Of a stretch of DNA of 64,000 nucleotides, positions 55,777 to 64,000 are shown in pieces (position 1 is the stretch's first letter; each line of letters opens with the position of its first letter). The notes under the pieces are model-generated. The model ran no database searches, was not told the DNA's origin, and saw nothing but the letters and a program-made list of their open reading frames with translations. The stretch spans positions 216,002 through 280,001 of the forward strand of contig DBXC01000006.1 of the NCBI GenBank assembly GCA_002309415.1, read 5' to 3'. The stretch is from Dehalococcoidia bacterium UBA1222. GTDB taxonomy: Bacteria > Chloroflexota > Dehalococcoidia > Dehalococcoidales > UBA1222. Position numbers and translations under genes: made by a program.

Positions 55777-56671
55777 TTTCTTGTCTCAAAAGCTTCTTTT
55801 GATTTCTGGCAGTAACGACTTCCAGGAGGATAATGGATCCAAATAAAAGTATAGCACCTACGAGTAATTGCCAAGTAAAGACATCCATACCAAGAATCAA
55901 CGAAAAGATAGAGGCAAATATGGCTTCTGTGGTCACGATCAGAGATGCACGAGTGGCATCGAGATACTGGAAACACCATCCTTCCAAAAGAAAACAGACG
56001 AAAGTACAGACGATACCCAGGAAAAGTACCGGCAGCATGGCATTGAGATTACCAAGATAACTGAAATCGCCATCAGTAATTGCGTATGCGATCAAGCTGA
56101 GAATACCTGCTACTACGAACTGAACAAAGATGAGCGTCTTATATTCCGATTCACGGCACATCAGACTGAGCATCACGACCTGGAATGAAAATGTGATAGC
56201 ACCCAAAAGAGTAAGGATTTCACCTGAACGGATTGTAAACCCTTCAGATGGATCGAGGGTAATGACGACGATACCGATAAGACTGATCGCACAGGCAATG
56301 AAGTTGATCTTATGAGGACGGATCTTAGTAAAGATCCAAGTGACCAGAGGAACGAAGATGATATGGCCTGATGTGATCATTGAATTCATAGCAGGAGTAG
56401 TCTTTGTCAGACCGGTCAGCTGGAAGAAGAATGCGATGAAGAATAAAACACCAAGTATCGCACCACGGACAATAGTCGTCTGATCAAAATTCTTTAAGAT
56501 GGTCTTTCCGAATACGGCAAACATCAGTATCGCACCAATAATGAAACGGAACGCGATCATAAAAAGCGGATGGACGCCCAGATCGAATGCCACATTGGCA
56601 ACGATGAAGCTTGAACCCCACACCGCTGTAACAAACAGCAATACCATTTGTGCCGCAAGACTCTTACTCAT
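55769..56671 (-). CDS. EamA-family (DMT) transporter
   Basis: 300 residues with ten predicted membrane helices in two EamA repeats: FVTAVWGSSFIVANVA ... and ITFSFQVVMLSLM ... ATRASLIVTTEAIFASIFSLILG. Exports or imports metabolites; substrate unknown. Operon with the following membrane protein. Divergent from the nitroreductase gene. Confidence 0.9.
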   Translation of the reverse strand: MSKSLAAQMVLLFVTAVWGSSFIVANVAFDLGVHPLFMIAFRFIIGAILMFAVFGKTILKNFDQTTIVRGAILGVLFFIAFFFQLTGLTKTTPAMNSMITSGHIIFVPLVTWIFTKIRPHKINFIACAISLIGIVVITLDPSEGFTIRSGEILTLLGAITFSFQVVMLSLMCRESEYKTLIFVQFVVAGILSLIAYAITDGDFSYLGNLNAMLPVLFLGIVCTFVCFLLEGWCFQYLDATRASLIVTTEAIFASIFSLILGMDVFTWQLLVGAILLFGSIILLEVVTARNQKKLLRQENG

Positions 56672-56751
56672 AAATGTGCATGATAGACGATTTTCAAACC
56701 ACTGGCAAAGTATGATAATGGATATGAGAATTCAATGGAGGTTTTTTAATC

Positions 56752-57276
56752 ATGAATGAAGTCATAAAGGCTATGATTGCCCGACGCAGTATCCGAAAAT
56801 TTAAGCCTGATATGGTCCCTCAGGACATTATCGATCAGATCATCGAGGCCGGAACTTATGCCGCAACCGGTATGAACAAACAGGCCCCTATCATCATCGC
56901 TGTTACCAATAAAGCTCTCAGAGATGAACTTTCCAAAGTCAACGCTCAGATTATGGGCCGAGACGTAGATCCGTTCTACGGTGCACCTGTCGTCCTTATC
57001 GTATTAGCCGATAAGAATGCAGCACCCACATATGTTTATGATGGCAGTCTCGTAATGGGCAATCTTATGCTGGCAGCATATTCACTGGGTATCGGAAGCT
57101 GCTGGATCCACAGAGCAAAGCAAGAATTCGAAATGCCTGAATATAAGAAACTGCTCAAAGACCTGGGCATAGAAGGCGATTATGAAGGTATCGGCCATTG
57201 TATCCTCGGCTATGCCGACTGTGAATTACCCGCTCCTCCTCCCAGAAAAGCCAATTACGTCTACTACGTAAAATAG
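56752..57276 (+). CDS. Nitroreductase-family FMN protein
   Basis: 174 residues. ARRSIRKFKPDMVPQDIIDQ at the start and GIGSCWIHRAKQEF near the end are the FMN-binding arms. Likely an NAD(P)H-dependent flavin reductase. TGGAGG lies ten bases upstream. Single gene ended by a strong terminator. Confidence 0.92.
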   Translation: MNEVIKAMIARRSIRKFKPDMVPQDIIDQIIEAGTYAATGMNKQAPIIIAVTNKALRDELSKVNAQIMGRDVDPFYGAPVVLIVLADKNAAPTYVYDGSLVMGNLMLAAYSLGIGSCWIHRAKQEFEMPEYKKLLKDLGIEGDYEGIGHCILGYADCELPAPPPRKANYVYYVK

Positions 57277-57300
57277 GCACTGAAAACAACTGTCTGATCA

Positions 57301-57336
57301 GATCCAACACTTTTCGTTAGTGTTGGATCTTTTTTT
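57301..57336 (+). terminator. Strong intrinsic terminator after the nitroreductase gene
   Basis: 10-bp perfect stem GATCCAACAC/GTGTTGGATC, nine-base loop, T7. Confidence 0.95.
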
Positions 57337-57366
57337 AAATAATCATAAAACGAGATAAAAAAATAC

Positions 57367-57394
57367 ATGACAAGGCACACTTTTTTGGTATAAC
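57367..57394 (+). promoter_or_regulatory. Candidate promoter of the small membrane protein genes
   Basis: ATGACA (57367-57372), 16-base spacer, TATAAC (57389-57394), about 40 bases before the next start codon, which has GAAGGAAG upstream. Confidence 0.5.
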
Positions 57395-57434
57395 ATATTG
57401 GCAAATCTAAATCCTAAGAAAGAAGGAAGAAACA

Positions 57435-57677
57435 ATGGATTACGATAACGTCCCCGAAGAATATAAACCGTTAGGTATGTGGAGCTATTTCCTATGGCAG
57501 ATCTTATTTGCCATCCCTATCGTCGGTTTCATTCTCCTCATCATCCAGGCATTAGCTGCAAAGAATAAGAACCTCAAGAACTTCGCCCGATCGTATTTCT
57601 GCTTCCTGATCATCGTGATCATCCTCTTTGTTATCTTATGGGCAACAGGCACTGTCAGCAACCTCGTCAATCACTAG
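57435..57677 (+). CDS. Small two-helix membrane protein
   Basis: 80 residues. Two hydrophobic helices (LWQILFAIPIVGFILLIIQAL and FCFLIIVIILFVILWA, the first quoted in part) separated by a Lys/Asn loop KNKNLKNFARS. The pattern is shared with small Clostridial proteins of unknown function that sit near GlsB genes. Strong ribosome site. Confidence 0.7.
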   Translation: MDYDNVPEEYKPLGMWSYFLWQILFAIPIVGFILLIIQALAAKNKNLKNFARSYFCFLIIVIILFVILWATGTVSNLVNH

Positions 57678-57710
57678 GTTGATTTAATAAATTATTAAGG
57701 AGTTGGGATT

Positions 57711-57962
57711 ATGGTACTTTGGCATCTCTTAGTATTCCTTGCAATCGGTGCTCTCGCCGGCTGGGTAGCTGGTAAGATCATGGGCAAGAACAACAGCCTT
57801 CTCGTCAACATCATCGTAGGCTGTCTCGGTGCACTCCTCGGCGGCTGGATTGCCGGTCTTCTCGGCATCGGCGGCGGGCTCATCGTTGAGATCCTCATCG
57901 CCATCGGCGGTGCTCTCCTCTTACTCGTCCTCCTGAACATCATCTTCAAAAAGGGCAAGTAG
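57711..57962 (+). CDS. GlsB/YeaQ/YmgE stress-response membrane protein
   Basis: 83 residues, three Gly-rich hydrophobic segments (GALAGWVAGKIMG, GCLGALLGGWIAG, GGALLLLVLLNII). Typical transglycosylase-associated (GlsB/YeaQ) family. Thought to act in envelope stress. AAGGAG eight bases upstream. Follows the previous gene by 33 bases. Confidence 0.9.
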   Translation: MVLWHLLVFLAIGALAGWVAGKIMGKNNSLLVNIIVGCLGALLGGWIAGLLGIGGGLIVEILIAIGGALLLLVLLNIIFKKGK

Positions 57963-57986
57963 TCTAAGAACTAATCCTTGATATAA

Positions 57987-58018
57987 AAAACGGACATCAA
58001 ATCGATGTCCGTTTTTTT
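57987..58018. terminator. Bidirectional terminator sharing the trmO stop
   Basis: Stem AAAACGGACATC with GATGTCCGTTTT, five-base loop, T7. The tail runs into the TAA stop of the convergent trmO gene; A-rich left flank makes it work both ways. Confidence 0.93.
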
Positions 58019-58703
58019 ATGCCTGTTTTTTGAACTCTACGATTTTGACCGTATCATCTTTGACTTTGAAACGGACGTCATATCCCGCGTAAAAGAAACC
58101 ATATACCCTATCAGGATCATCTTGGTACTGAGGTCTGGGATCACTTTTAAGGATCTCGATAAGGGCATTCTTCTTAGGAGTATCAAATATATCGAATGCC
58201 GGATCGTTCTCATCGACAGTAAGGCCACTAAAATGATGGTCATCAATAAAACCGGACTTGGCATCCGGATGTGATTCAGCATATTTGATGTAAGGCTTTA
58301 TATCGAGGATAGGAGTCCCGTCCATCATATCGGCACCTTGTACCACTAACGTCACTTTTCCCTTTTCTTTACGGACCTCAAGCAGTCTCACACAGGATAT
58401 ACCTATAGGGTTAGGTCTGTGAGGAGCACGGGTTGCAAAAACACCATAGCGGGCATTGCCGCCTGTCCTGGGAGGACGTACAGTAGGAGTCCATTCTTTC
58501 TGATAGAACTCTGAAAAGACCCAGATGAGCCAGATCCAGTCGAATCCCTCTATCCCCTTGATGCAGGCTTCATCTGCAAATTCCTTGGTGAATTCAATAG
58601 TGGAAACGAGAGAAGGAGCTACGTTGCTCTGCCTGGGAACACCGAATTTGGTGGGCAGATCGTTACGGATATAGGCGACAGGTTTGAATTCGAAAGTATC
58701 CAT
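58017..58703 (-). CDS. TrmO/TsaA-like tRNA t6A37 methyltransferase
   Basis: 228 residues. VRPPRTGGNARYGVFATRAPHRPNPIG is the TrmO/UPF0066 signature (quoted in parts: RPPRTGGN, GVFATRAP, RPNPIG). These proteins N6-methylate the threonylcarbamoyl adenosine at tRNA position 37 using SAM. C-terminal TrmO_C-like segment is present (TSaA). Family certain, exact activity inferred. Confidence 0.9.
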   Translation of the reverse strand: MDTFEFKPVAYIRNDLPTKFGVPRQSNVAPSLVSTIEFTKEFADEACIKGIEGFDWIWLIWVFSEFYQKEWTPTVRPPRTGGNARYGVFATRAPHRPNPIGISCVRLLEVRKEKGKVTLVVQGADMMDGTPILDIKPYIKYAESHPDAKSGFIDDHHFSGLTVDENDPAFDIFDTPKKNALIEILKSDPRPQYQDDPDRVYGFFYAGYDVRFKVKDDTVKIVEFKKQA

Positions 58704-58721
58704 AAATGGATTATATCAGCA

Positions 58722-59585
58722 TCAGCCGCAGACGGCGATGGTGATAGTGCCGGCCATCATAAGACCGAGACCGATAAGTCCCCTCTTCGACATCGTTTCT
58801 TTGTAAATGAGGAAAGCTACGATAACAGCAACGAGAGTGCTCATCTTATCGATAGGAACGACAATACTTACTTCACCGAACTTGATGGCATAGTAGAAGA
58901 AGATATTCGAAAGACCGAACAGGATACCGGAAAGTGTCAGACAGAGCCACTCATGCCCGTGGATGTATTTGATGTCTTTCATCTTCCCCTGCTCGAAGAC
59001 CACGGCCCAGGAGATCATCATGACGACCATGTTTCGGATGGTGACACCGAGATTAGATTCAACATTAGCCATACCGACTTTAGCCAGGTTATATACGACG
59101 CCGGCAAGGATTGCTGAAAGCAGAGCATAGATGAACCATTTCTTACTGGTTGCCGGAAGAGTCTGTTTGTTATCGATCATCACGAAGATACCGACACCAA
59201 GCATGATGGTTGCCAAAAGCTTAATGGGAAGATTATTAGATTCGCCGAACATGAAGATGGCGATAAGTACGCTGATAACGGCGCTGGACTTATAGATGGG
59301 AACGACTTTATTAACGTTACCAAGAACAAGCGCCTTGTAGTAGCAAAGACATGAAATAGCCGTACAAAAACCAGAGAAAAACAGAAAGAACATGTCGTTG
59401 ATGGGGATCTCACTGATAGTGGTATATGAGCCCACGATGAAGACCATAGCGAGAGACATGATGAGAGTGATGGAATTACGTACGGCATTAGCGAGCATAG
59501 CGTCGCAGTGACGCAACCCGCTCTTGTCGAATATGGTGGAAAGACCATCAGTGATGGCTGAGAGTGCAGCTGCTAAGATCCACAT
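58722..59585 (-). CDS. EamA-family (DMT) transporter
   Basis: 287 residues, ten membrane helices in two EamA halves (DGLSTIFDKSGLRH..., LCYYKALVLGNVNKVVPIYK; second half KFGEVSIVVPIDKMSTLVAV). Resembles the transporter branch with VNKVVPIYKSSAV motifs. Substrate unknown. 18 bases upstream of trmO. Confidence 0.9.
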   Translation of the reverse strand: MWILAAALSAITDGLSTIFDKSGLRHCDAMLANAVRNSITLIMSLAMVFIVGSYTTISEIPINDMFFLFFSGFCTAISCLCYYKALVLGNVNKVVPIYKSSAVISVLIAIFMFGESNNLPIKLLATIMLGVGIFVMIDNKQTLPATSKKWFIYALLSAILAGVVYNLAKVGMANVESNLGVTIRNMVVMMISWAVVFEQGKMKDIKYIHGHEWLCLTLSGILFGLSNIFFYYAIKFGEVSIVVPIDKMSTLVAVIVAFLIYKETMSKRGLIGLGLMMAGTITIAVCG

Positions 59586-59697
59586 GACTTCTTAAAATAT
59601 TTACCTACCTAAAAACAAACAAGGACTTATGATACTGTAACTGTAGGAAAAAATCATATAATATTTAAGCGTAAAAGTAACGAATAAGGAGAAATTT

Positions 59698-60090
59698 ATG
59701 GCAAAAGAAATAAAATTCTCAAAATGTATGCTCTGCGGCAAGGTCGTTGCCGTCGACGCCAAATATCCATGTCCCACCGTCTGCTGCGGTGAAGAGATGG
59801 TAGATCTCGTTCCCAACACTGTCGACGCATCAAAAGAAAAGCACGTTCCTGTCGTTTCTGTCACCGATAAAGATATCATCGTCAAGATCGGCGAAGTCGA
59901 ACATCCCATGGAAGAAGATCATTACATCCAGTGGATCGCACTCAAGACCAAGTATGAATTCAACACCCGATTCCTGGATCCCGGCAAGCCTGCACAGTCC
60001 CGCTTTGCCCCTCTCTGCAGCAAGGATTGTCTCTTAGCCGTCTATATCTACTGCAACAAGCACGGTCTCTGGGCCTGGGAAAACAAGTAA
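59698..60090 (+). CDS. dfx: Desulfoferrodoxin (superoxide reductase)
   Basis: 130 residues. N-terminal desulforedoxin-type iron site Cys10, Cys13, Cys29, Cys30 (CMLCG ... CCGEEM). The superoxide-reducing Fe(His)4Cys site is His49 (KEKHVP), His69, His75 (EHPMEEDHYIQW), Cys119 and His122 (CNKHG). Detoxifies superoxide without making O2, typical of anaerobes. AAGGAG ribosome site; TATAAT at 59657-59662. Confidence 0.95.
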   Translation: MAKEIKFSKCMLCGKVVAVDAKYPCPTVCCGEEMVDLVPNTVDASKEKHVPVVSVTDKDIIVKIGEVEHPMEEDHYIQWIALKTKYEFNTRFLDPGKPAQSRFAPLCSKDCLLAVYIYCNKHGLWAWENK

Positions 60091-60110
60091 AAAAACTCTC
60101 AACACGACGA

Positions 60111-60151
60111 ACGGTATGGTTTATAATCTAGGCCATACCGTTTTTTTTTTA
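60111..60151 (+). terminator. Strong intrinsic terminator after dfx
   Basis: 9-bp stem ACGGTATGG/CCATACCGT, 13-base loop, T10, 20 bases after the stop. Confidence 0.95.
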
Positions 60152-60164
60152 GGAAAAGACACAG

Positions 60165-60764
60165 ATGCCAAAGAACAGATTAGAAGCCATAAGTGATGGT
60201 ATCATCGCCATCGTCATAACCATCATGGTGCTCGAAGTATCGGCACCTATCGTCAGCGATATCAGCGGCCTCAAAGAAATGCTGCCCGGACTATTTAGTT
60301 ATCTTGTAAGCTTCATGATCATCTCCATGTACTGGGCCAATCATCATCACCTTTTCCTGATATTGAAAAAGGTCAACGGACGTGTCATCTGGGCTAACTT
60401 CCTATTCATGTTCATGCTTTCGCTCTTCCCAGTATTCACCGACTGGTTAGCAAAGACAGAGTTTGCTAAGGTTCCGACTCTGGTCTACATCATTTTGACG
60501 TTCCTAGCTACCAACAGTTTCATCATCCTGCAGCAGGTCATCGTCCATACCATAGACAAAGATATTGCCCATAAATTCTTCAAAGCCGGCCCTAAAGAAC
60601 TAATAACATTGGGCCTTGAAGCTATCGGGTTCGTATTGGCATTAGTAACAAATATCATGTGGCTGCCAGTCATCTGCATAAGTCTCATCGGTCCGATATG
60701 GATCATCCCAGACTTACGATTAAAGCTGCTTTTGGCAGACAAAGAAGACGAAGCTGAAGACTAG
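60165..60764 (+). CDS. TMEM175-family (DUF1211) channel-like membrane protein
   Basis: 199 residues, about six membrane helices. RLEAISDGIIAIVITIMVLE is the RxxxFSD-type motif of bacterial TMEM175 potassium channels, here ISD, with YWANHHHLF following. Likely K+-conducting. No clear Shine-Dalgarno besides AGGAAAAG; starts 15 bases after the dfx terminator. Overlaps the convergent gene by four bases. Confidence 0.85.
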   Translation: MPKNRLEAISDGIIAIVITIMVLEVSAPIVSDISGLKEMLPGLFSYLVSFMIISMYWANHHHLFLILKKVNGRVIWANFLFMFMLSLFPVFTDWLAKTEFAKVPTLVYIILTFLATNSFIILQQVIVHTIDKDIAHKFFKAGPKELITLGLEAIGFVLALVTNIMWLPVICISLIGPIWIIPDLRLKLLLADKEDEAED

Positions 60765-61450
60765 TGCTCTTCGATAAACTTTCTGAGACCCAGCAGGTCC
60801 TTAACTTCGAAATGCTTATCCAAGAAAGCAATGACGAATGAGATCAACCATCCGTTGATCAAGATCGTTATGATAGTGCCCCATTTGATACCCTCGAAGT
60901 GTCCGAAACCAAACAAAGCAAAAGTGAGTATCAGAGAGACAAGCATGCAGGAATAATCAAAGATTATTTTGACTGTCCCCAGTTTCTTCCCAGAAAACAG
61001 AGCTATCTCTTTGACAAATAATTCATAAGCACAGGGACGGAAATAGGACTTCAATATCAACGAGACCGACACAAAATTGAAGATGTAACCGACGATATAA
61101 AAAACAAGTCTCCAGGTAAAACCTTCTCCCGGAATGAAATCTACAAGATAAATCATGAGGTCCAAAAGGGCCCCGTAGATAAGTGCAGTACAAAAAGAGA
61201 AGAGATAAGAGAACTTGAATCGTCGGGCAATGATGAACAAGGCGATAATTAAAAGGCCCTGCACCAGATATTCAGCTTTGCCGAAAGTGAACCATTCAAA
61301 GTACTGCGAGATCTTAAGATGCAAGAGATAAGAGGGAACTATTACAGCGGAAAGACCGAAATCGCCTCTAGCCATGCAGGCATTGCTGAAAGACAGCATG
61401 ATGAGACCGCATACGTAGCAAAGCTCGCTGTACAGAGGTAGTTTCTTCAT
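60761..61450 (-). CDS. DUF6198 (YczE/YitT-like) membrane protein
   Basis: 229 residues with about seven hydrophobic segments. The N-terminal CYVCGLIMLSFSNACMARGD(F)G-S and FTFGKAEYLVQG match the YczE/YyaS/DUF6198 group common in Firmicutes. Function unknown. Begins right after purL stop. Confidence 0.8.
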   Translation of the reverse strand: MKKLPLYSELCYVCGLIMLSFSNACMARGDFGLSAVIVPSYLLHLKISQYFEWFTFGKAEYLVQGLLIIALFIIARRFKFSYLFSFCTALIYGALLDLMIYLVDFIPGEGFTWRLVFYIVGYIFNFVSVSLILKSYFRPCAYELFVKEIALFSGKKLGTVKIIFDYSCMLVSLILTFALFGFGHFEGIKWGTIITILINGWLISFVIAFLDKHFEVKDLLGLRKFIEEH

Positions 61451-64000
61451 CTAGTCTTCTGCGAAATACTTAACGGCAGCTTCGAACATCCTCAGTTCAT
61501 ATTTACCAGGAACGTTCTTGTATAAATGCTTTCCGACTCGGTCATTATGACCCATCTTACCGAATACCCTACCGTCAGGTGATGTAATGCCTTCGATGGC
61601 ACACATAGAGCCGTTGGGGTTGAAGCGGATATCGTAAGTGGCATTGCCGGCGAGATCGACATACTGAGTAGCGATCTGTCCTTCAGAGGCCAGCTTAAGA
61701 ACCATCTCTTCTGATGCAAGGAATCTACCTTCGCCGTGAGAGATGGGGATATCGTTGATGTCACCGACCTGGGCAAAAGACAGCCAAGGAGACTTATTAG
61801 AAGCAACTCTGGTATGTACCATCTTAGACTGATGGCGTGCGATGCGGTTGAAAGTCAATGTCGGACAATCGGCATCGGTATCCATGATCTTACCGTAAGG
61901 AACGAGACCAAGTTTGATGAGAGCCTGGAAGCCGTTGCAGATACCCAGCATGAGACCGCCTCTGGCATCCAGTAATTCAGAGACAGCATCTTTGATTACT
62001 GCATTTCTAAAGAAAGCAGTGATGAACTTACCGGAACCATCAGGTTCGTCGCCACCGGAGAAACCGCCAGGAATAAAGATGATCTGAGATTCAGCGATAG
62101 CCTTAGCGAATTCGTTAACGCTCTCGGTAATATCTTCAGCTGTGAGGTTCTTGATGACTTTGATTTCTGCTTCGCACCCTGCTTCACGGCAGACTCTAGC
62201 AGAATCATATTCACAGTTAGTGCCTGGGAATGCAGGAATAAGTACCTTAGGCTTTGCAGCCTTGATCCTAGCTGTAATAGGTTCAGTAGTGGCAAATGTG
62301 AAATTAGTAACTTCGTCCTTCGGGAAATCGATATTACAGGAGAAGACCGGCTCGAGTTTGTTCTCGTAGGCTTCTTCCAGTTCACTGACAGAGACTGATG
62401 TACCGCGATGAGTAAATACCTGCTCCTCGATGATCCTACCAACTTCGAGACCTTCGACAGAAGGTTCGACTTCAAGGACGAATGCGCCATAATGACGATT
62501 GAAAAGCGGGTTGAGACCAAATGCATCGCTGTATGCGAAACCGAAACCATTGCCAATAGCCATCTTGAAGATTGCTTCAGCAATACCGCCCATTCCCAGT
62601 GTGTAACAAGCCTTGGCCTGACCAGAATGGATGAGTTCAGTGACCTTGGCATAGGTCTCAAGGAGAGATGCGGTATTTGGAAGACCGGATTCATCAGTAT
62701 TAGGTGCAAGAAGGATGACTTTATTGCCAGCCTGTTTAAATTCAGGTGAAACGATATCGAAGGATCTCTGTGTAGTTACAGCGAATGAGATCAATGTCGG
62801 AGGTACATGAATGTTCTCATAGCTTCCGCTCATGGAATCCTTGCCGCCGATGGCTGCAACACCCAGTTCCTTCTGAGCTTCAAATGCACCGAGGAGTGCG
62901 GCAAAAGGCTTGCCCCACTTGACGGGATCGTTCTTGAGGCTCTCGAAGTATTCCTGGAACGAGAGATAGATATCAGCAAAATCGGCACCAGTGGCAATGA
63001 GCTTTGAAACAGAGCTCACGACCGCGATATAAGCGCCGTGATAAGGACTCTTTTCAGAGACATAGGGATCATAACCCCAGCTCATTACTGAACAATCCGC
63101 AGTTTCCCCATTCAGGACCGGGAATTTGTGAACCATTGCTTGGATCGGTGTGAGCTGATACTTACCGCCAAATGGCATCAGAACGCTTCCTGAACCGATC
63201 GTAGAATCGAATCGCTCTGCCAGACCGCGTTTTGAACAGATGTTAAGATCCGAAACAAGTTCTTTATATGCAGTGTGGAAATCCGTAACAGTGCGCATCT
63301 CGAGCATCTCGGCTTTTCCGGTCTGAACAGTGGTATGCTTCTCAGCACCGTTGGTATCCAGGAATTCGCGGGAGATGTCGACGATCTTATGACCATTCCA
63401 CTCCATGACGAGTCGCTTAGTATCAGTGACTGTGGCAACAGGAGTGGCTTTAAGATTCTCAGTCTGAGCTAATTCAATAAACTTTTTGACATCGTCTTTA
63501 TCAACGACGACGGCCATACGTTCCTGAGATTCGCTGATGGCTAGTTCTGTACCATCGAGACCTTCGTACTTTTTGGGTACTTTATCGAGGTCGATATGAA
63601 GACCTTCGGCCAGTTCGCCGATGGCGACAGAAACACCGCCGGCACCGAAGTCATTACATTTCTTGATGAGGATACTGGCTTCAGGATTCCTGAAGAGTCG
63701 CTGAAGTTTTCGTTCTTCAGGGGCATTACCCTTCTGGACTTCAGCTCCGCAATTCTCAACGGAATGGACATCGTGTGATTTAGAAGAACCGGTAGCACCG
63801 CCGATACCGTCACGTCCGGTATCACCGCCGAGCAGGATGACGACATCGGAAGGAGCAGGTCGCTCACGTCGGACGTTCTTTGCAGGAGCGGCGGCGATAA
63901 CAGCACCGACTTCCATACGCTTGGCCATATAACCGGGATGATAGATCTCGTCTACGATACCGGTACAAAGTCCGATCTGATTGCCATAGGATGAATAGCC
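61451..64000 (-). CDS. purL: Phosphoribosylformylglycinamidine synthase, fused PurL-PurQ (5' part outside)
   Basis: 849 residues visible; the reading frame stays open to the window edge (first visible residues GYSSYGNQIGLCTG), so the N-terminal part is missing. Converts FGAR to FGAM with glutamine and ATP. AKRMEVGAVIAAAP, LLGGDTGRDGIGGATGSSKS and IGGKDSMSG are FGAM synthase motifs. The C-terminal ~260 residues are the glutaminase domain: PAFPGTNCEYDSA and GICNGFQALIKLG (nucleophile Cys). This single-chain form is typical of Clostridia and proteobacteria. Confidence 0.95.
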   Translation of the reverse strand, partial: GYSSYGNQIGLCTGIVDEIYHPGYMAKRMEVGAVIAAAPAKNVRRERPAPSDVVILLGGDTGRDGIGGATGSSKSHDVHSVENCGAEVQKGNAPEERKLQRLFRNPEASILIKKCNDFGAGGVSVAIGELAEGLHIDLDKVPKKYEGLDGTELAISESQERMAVVVDKDDVKKFIELAQTENLKATPVATVTDTKRLVMEWNGHKIVDISREFLDTNGAEKHTTVQTGKAEMLEMRTVTDFHTAYKELVSDLNICSKRGLAERFDSTIGSGSVLMPFGGKYQLTPIQAMVHKFPVLNGETADCSVMSWGYDPYVSEKSPYHGAYIAVVSSVSKLIATGADFADIYLSFQEYFESLKNDPVKWGKPFAALLGAFEAQKELGVAAIGGKDSMSGSYENIHVPPTLISFAVTTQRSFDIVSPEFKQAGNKVILLAPNTDESGLPNTASLLETYAKVTELIHSGQAKACYTLGMGGIAEAIFKMAIGNGFGFAYSDAFGLNPLFNRHYGAFVLEVEPSVEGLEVGRIIEEQVFTHRGTSVSVSELEEAYENKLEPVFSCNIDFPKDEVTNFTFATTEPITARIKAAKPKVLIPAFPGTNCEYDSARVCREAGCEAEIKVIKNLTAEDITESVNEFAKAIAESQIIFIPGGFSGGDEPDGSGKFITAFFRNAVIKDAVSELLDARGGLMLGICNGFQALIKLGLVPYGKIMDTDADCPTLTFNRIARHQSKMVHTRVASNKSPWLSFAQVGDINDIPISHGEGRFLASEEMVLKLASEGQIATQYVDLAGNATYDIRFNPNGSMCAIEGITSPDGRVFGKMGHNDRVGKHLYKNVPGKYELRMFEAAVKYFAED

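Overview
The window reads as the chromosome of a strictly anaerobic, Gram-positive, Clostridia-like bacterium. Pointers are a four-subunit pyruvate:ferredoxin oxidoreductase, a superoxide reductase, a two-gene SufCB Fe-S system, an oxygen-independent lifestyle overall, strong AGGAGG-type ribosome binding sites, and families typical of Clostridia (DUF6198, Mbeg1-like hydrolase, GlsB/YeaQ, BspA-like lipoprotein). The genus cannot be fixed from sequence alone. No insertion sequence, prophage, integrase, rRNA or CRISPR array was seen; this is dense core genome with a small AT-rich surface-protein island.

Layout. 1-5.3 kb (minus): nadE fragment, carB, carA, a hotdog thioesterase and a GNAT acetyltransferase. 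5.4-10.7 kb (plus): an ACT-ACT-metallo-beta-lactamase fusion, three envelope proteins ending in a Thr-rich BspA-like lipoprotein, an alpha/beta hydrolase and a small kinase-fold protein. 10.7-13.4 kb (minus): pantoate/pantothenate operon panG-panB-panC, preceded by a leader RNA with a terminator and a complementary antiterminator, which looks like an unassigned riboswitch. 13.75-16.6 kb (plus): two-subunit aconitase/isopropylmalate isomerase plus isocitrate dehydrogenase, a likely citrate to 2-oxoglutarate module. 16.6-20.7 kb: HIT, Nudix, NAD kinase, tRNA-Arg, and a COG2426 membrane protein, His-rich CsoR repressor and ion-transporter group. 20.8-28.3 kb (plus): dxs, pgk, archaeal-type apgM, tpiA, miaA, unknown, hflX. 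29-31 kb: sufC-sufB and two tRNAs. 31.6-33.3 kb: 5'-nucleotidase lipoprotein.

33.7-39.4 kb (minus) holds porG-porD-porA-porB followed by an SfrB/SfrA-like NAD(P)H oxidoreductase pair, with tRNA-Arg directly in front of porG. porG seems to start at an AUA codon. 43-51 kb (plus) is one operon for a soluble [NiFe] hydrogenase (small and large subunit, maturation protease, hypF, hypC, hypD, hypE). Its small subunit carries Asp in place of the second proximal-cluster Cys, as in actinobacterial-type (group 1h) enzymes, which is unexpected in an anaerobe, and it has no Tat signal or membrane anchor. A structured leader lies in front of it. hypA and hypB are not in the window.

51-64 kb: amino-acid ABC binding protein and permease without an ATPase, monoacylglycerol lipase plus glycerol kinase, two EamA transporters, nitroreductase, small membrane proteins, trmO, superoxide reductase, a TMEM175-like channel, a DUF6198 protein and the 3' part of a fused PurL/PurQ gene. 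Together the Por, Sfr-like and hydrogenase genes suggest electrons from pyruvate and H2 are exchanged with ferredoxin and NAD(P)H in the cytoplasm; the exact partners are inference.
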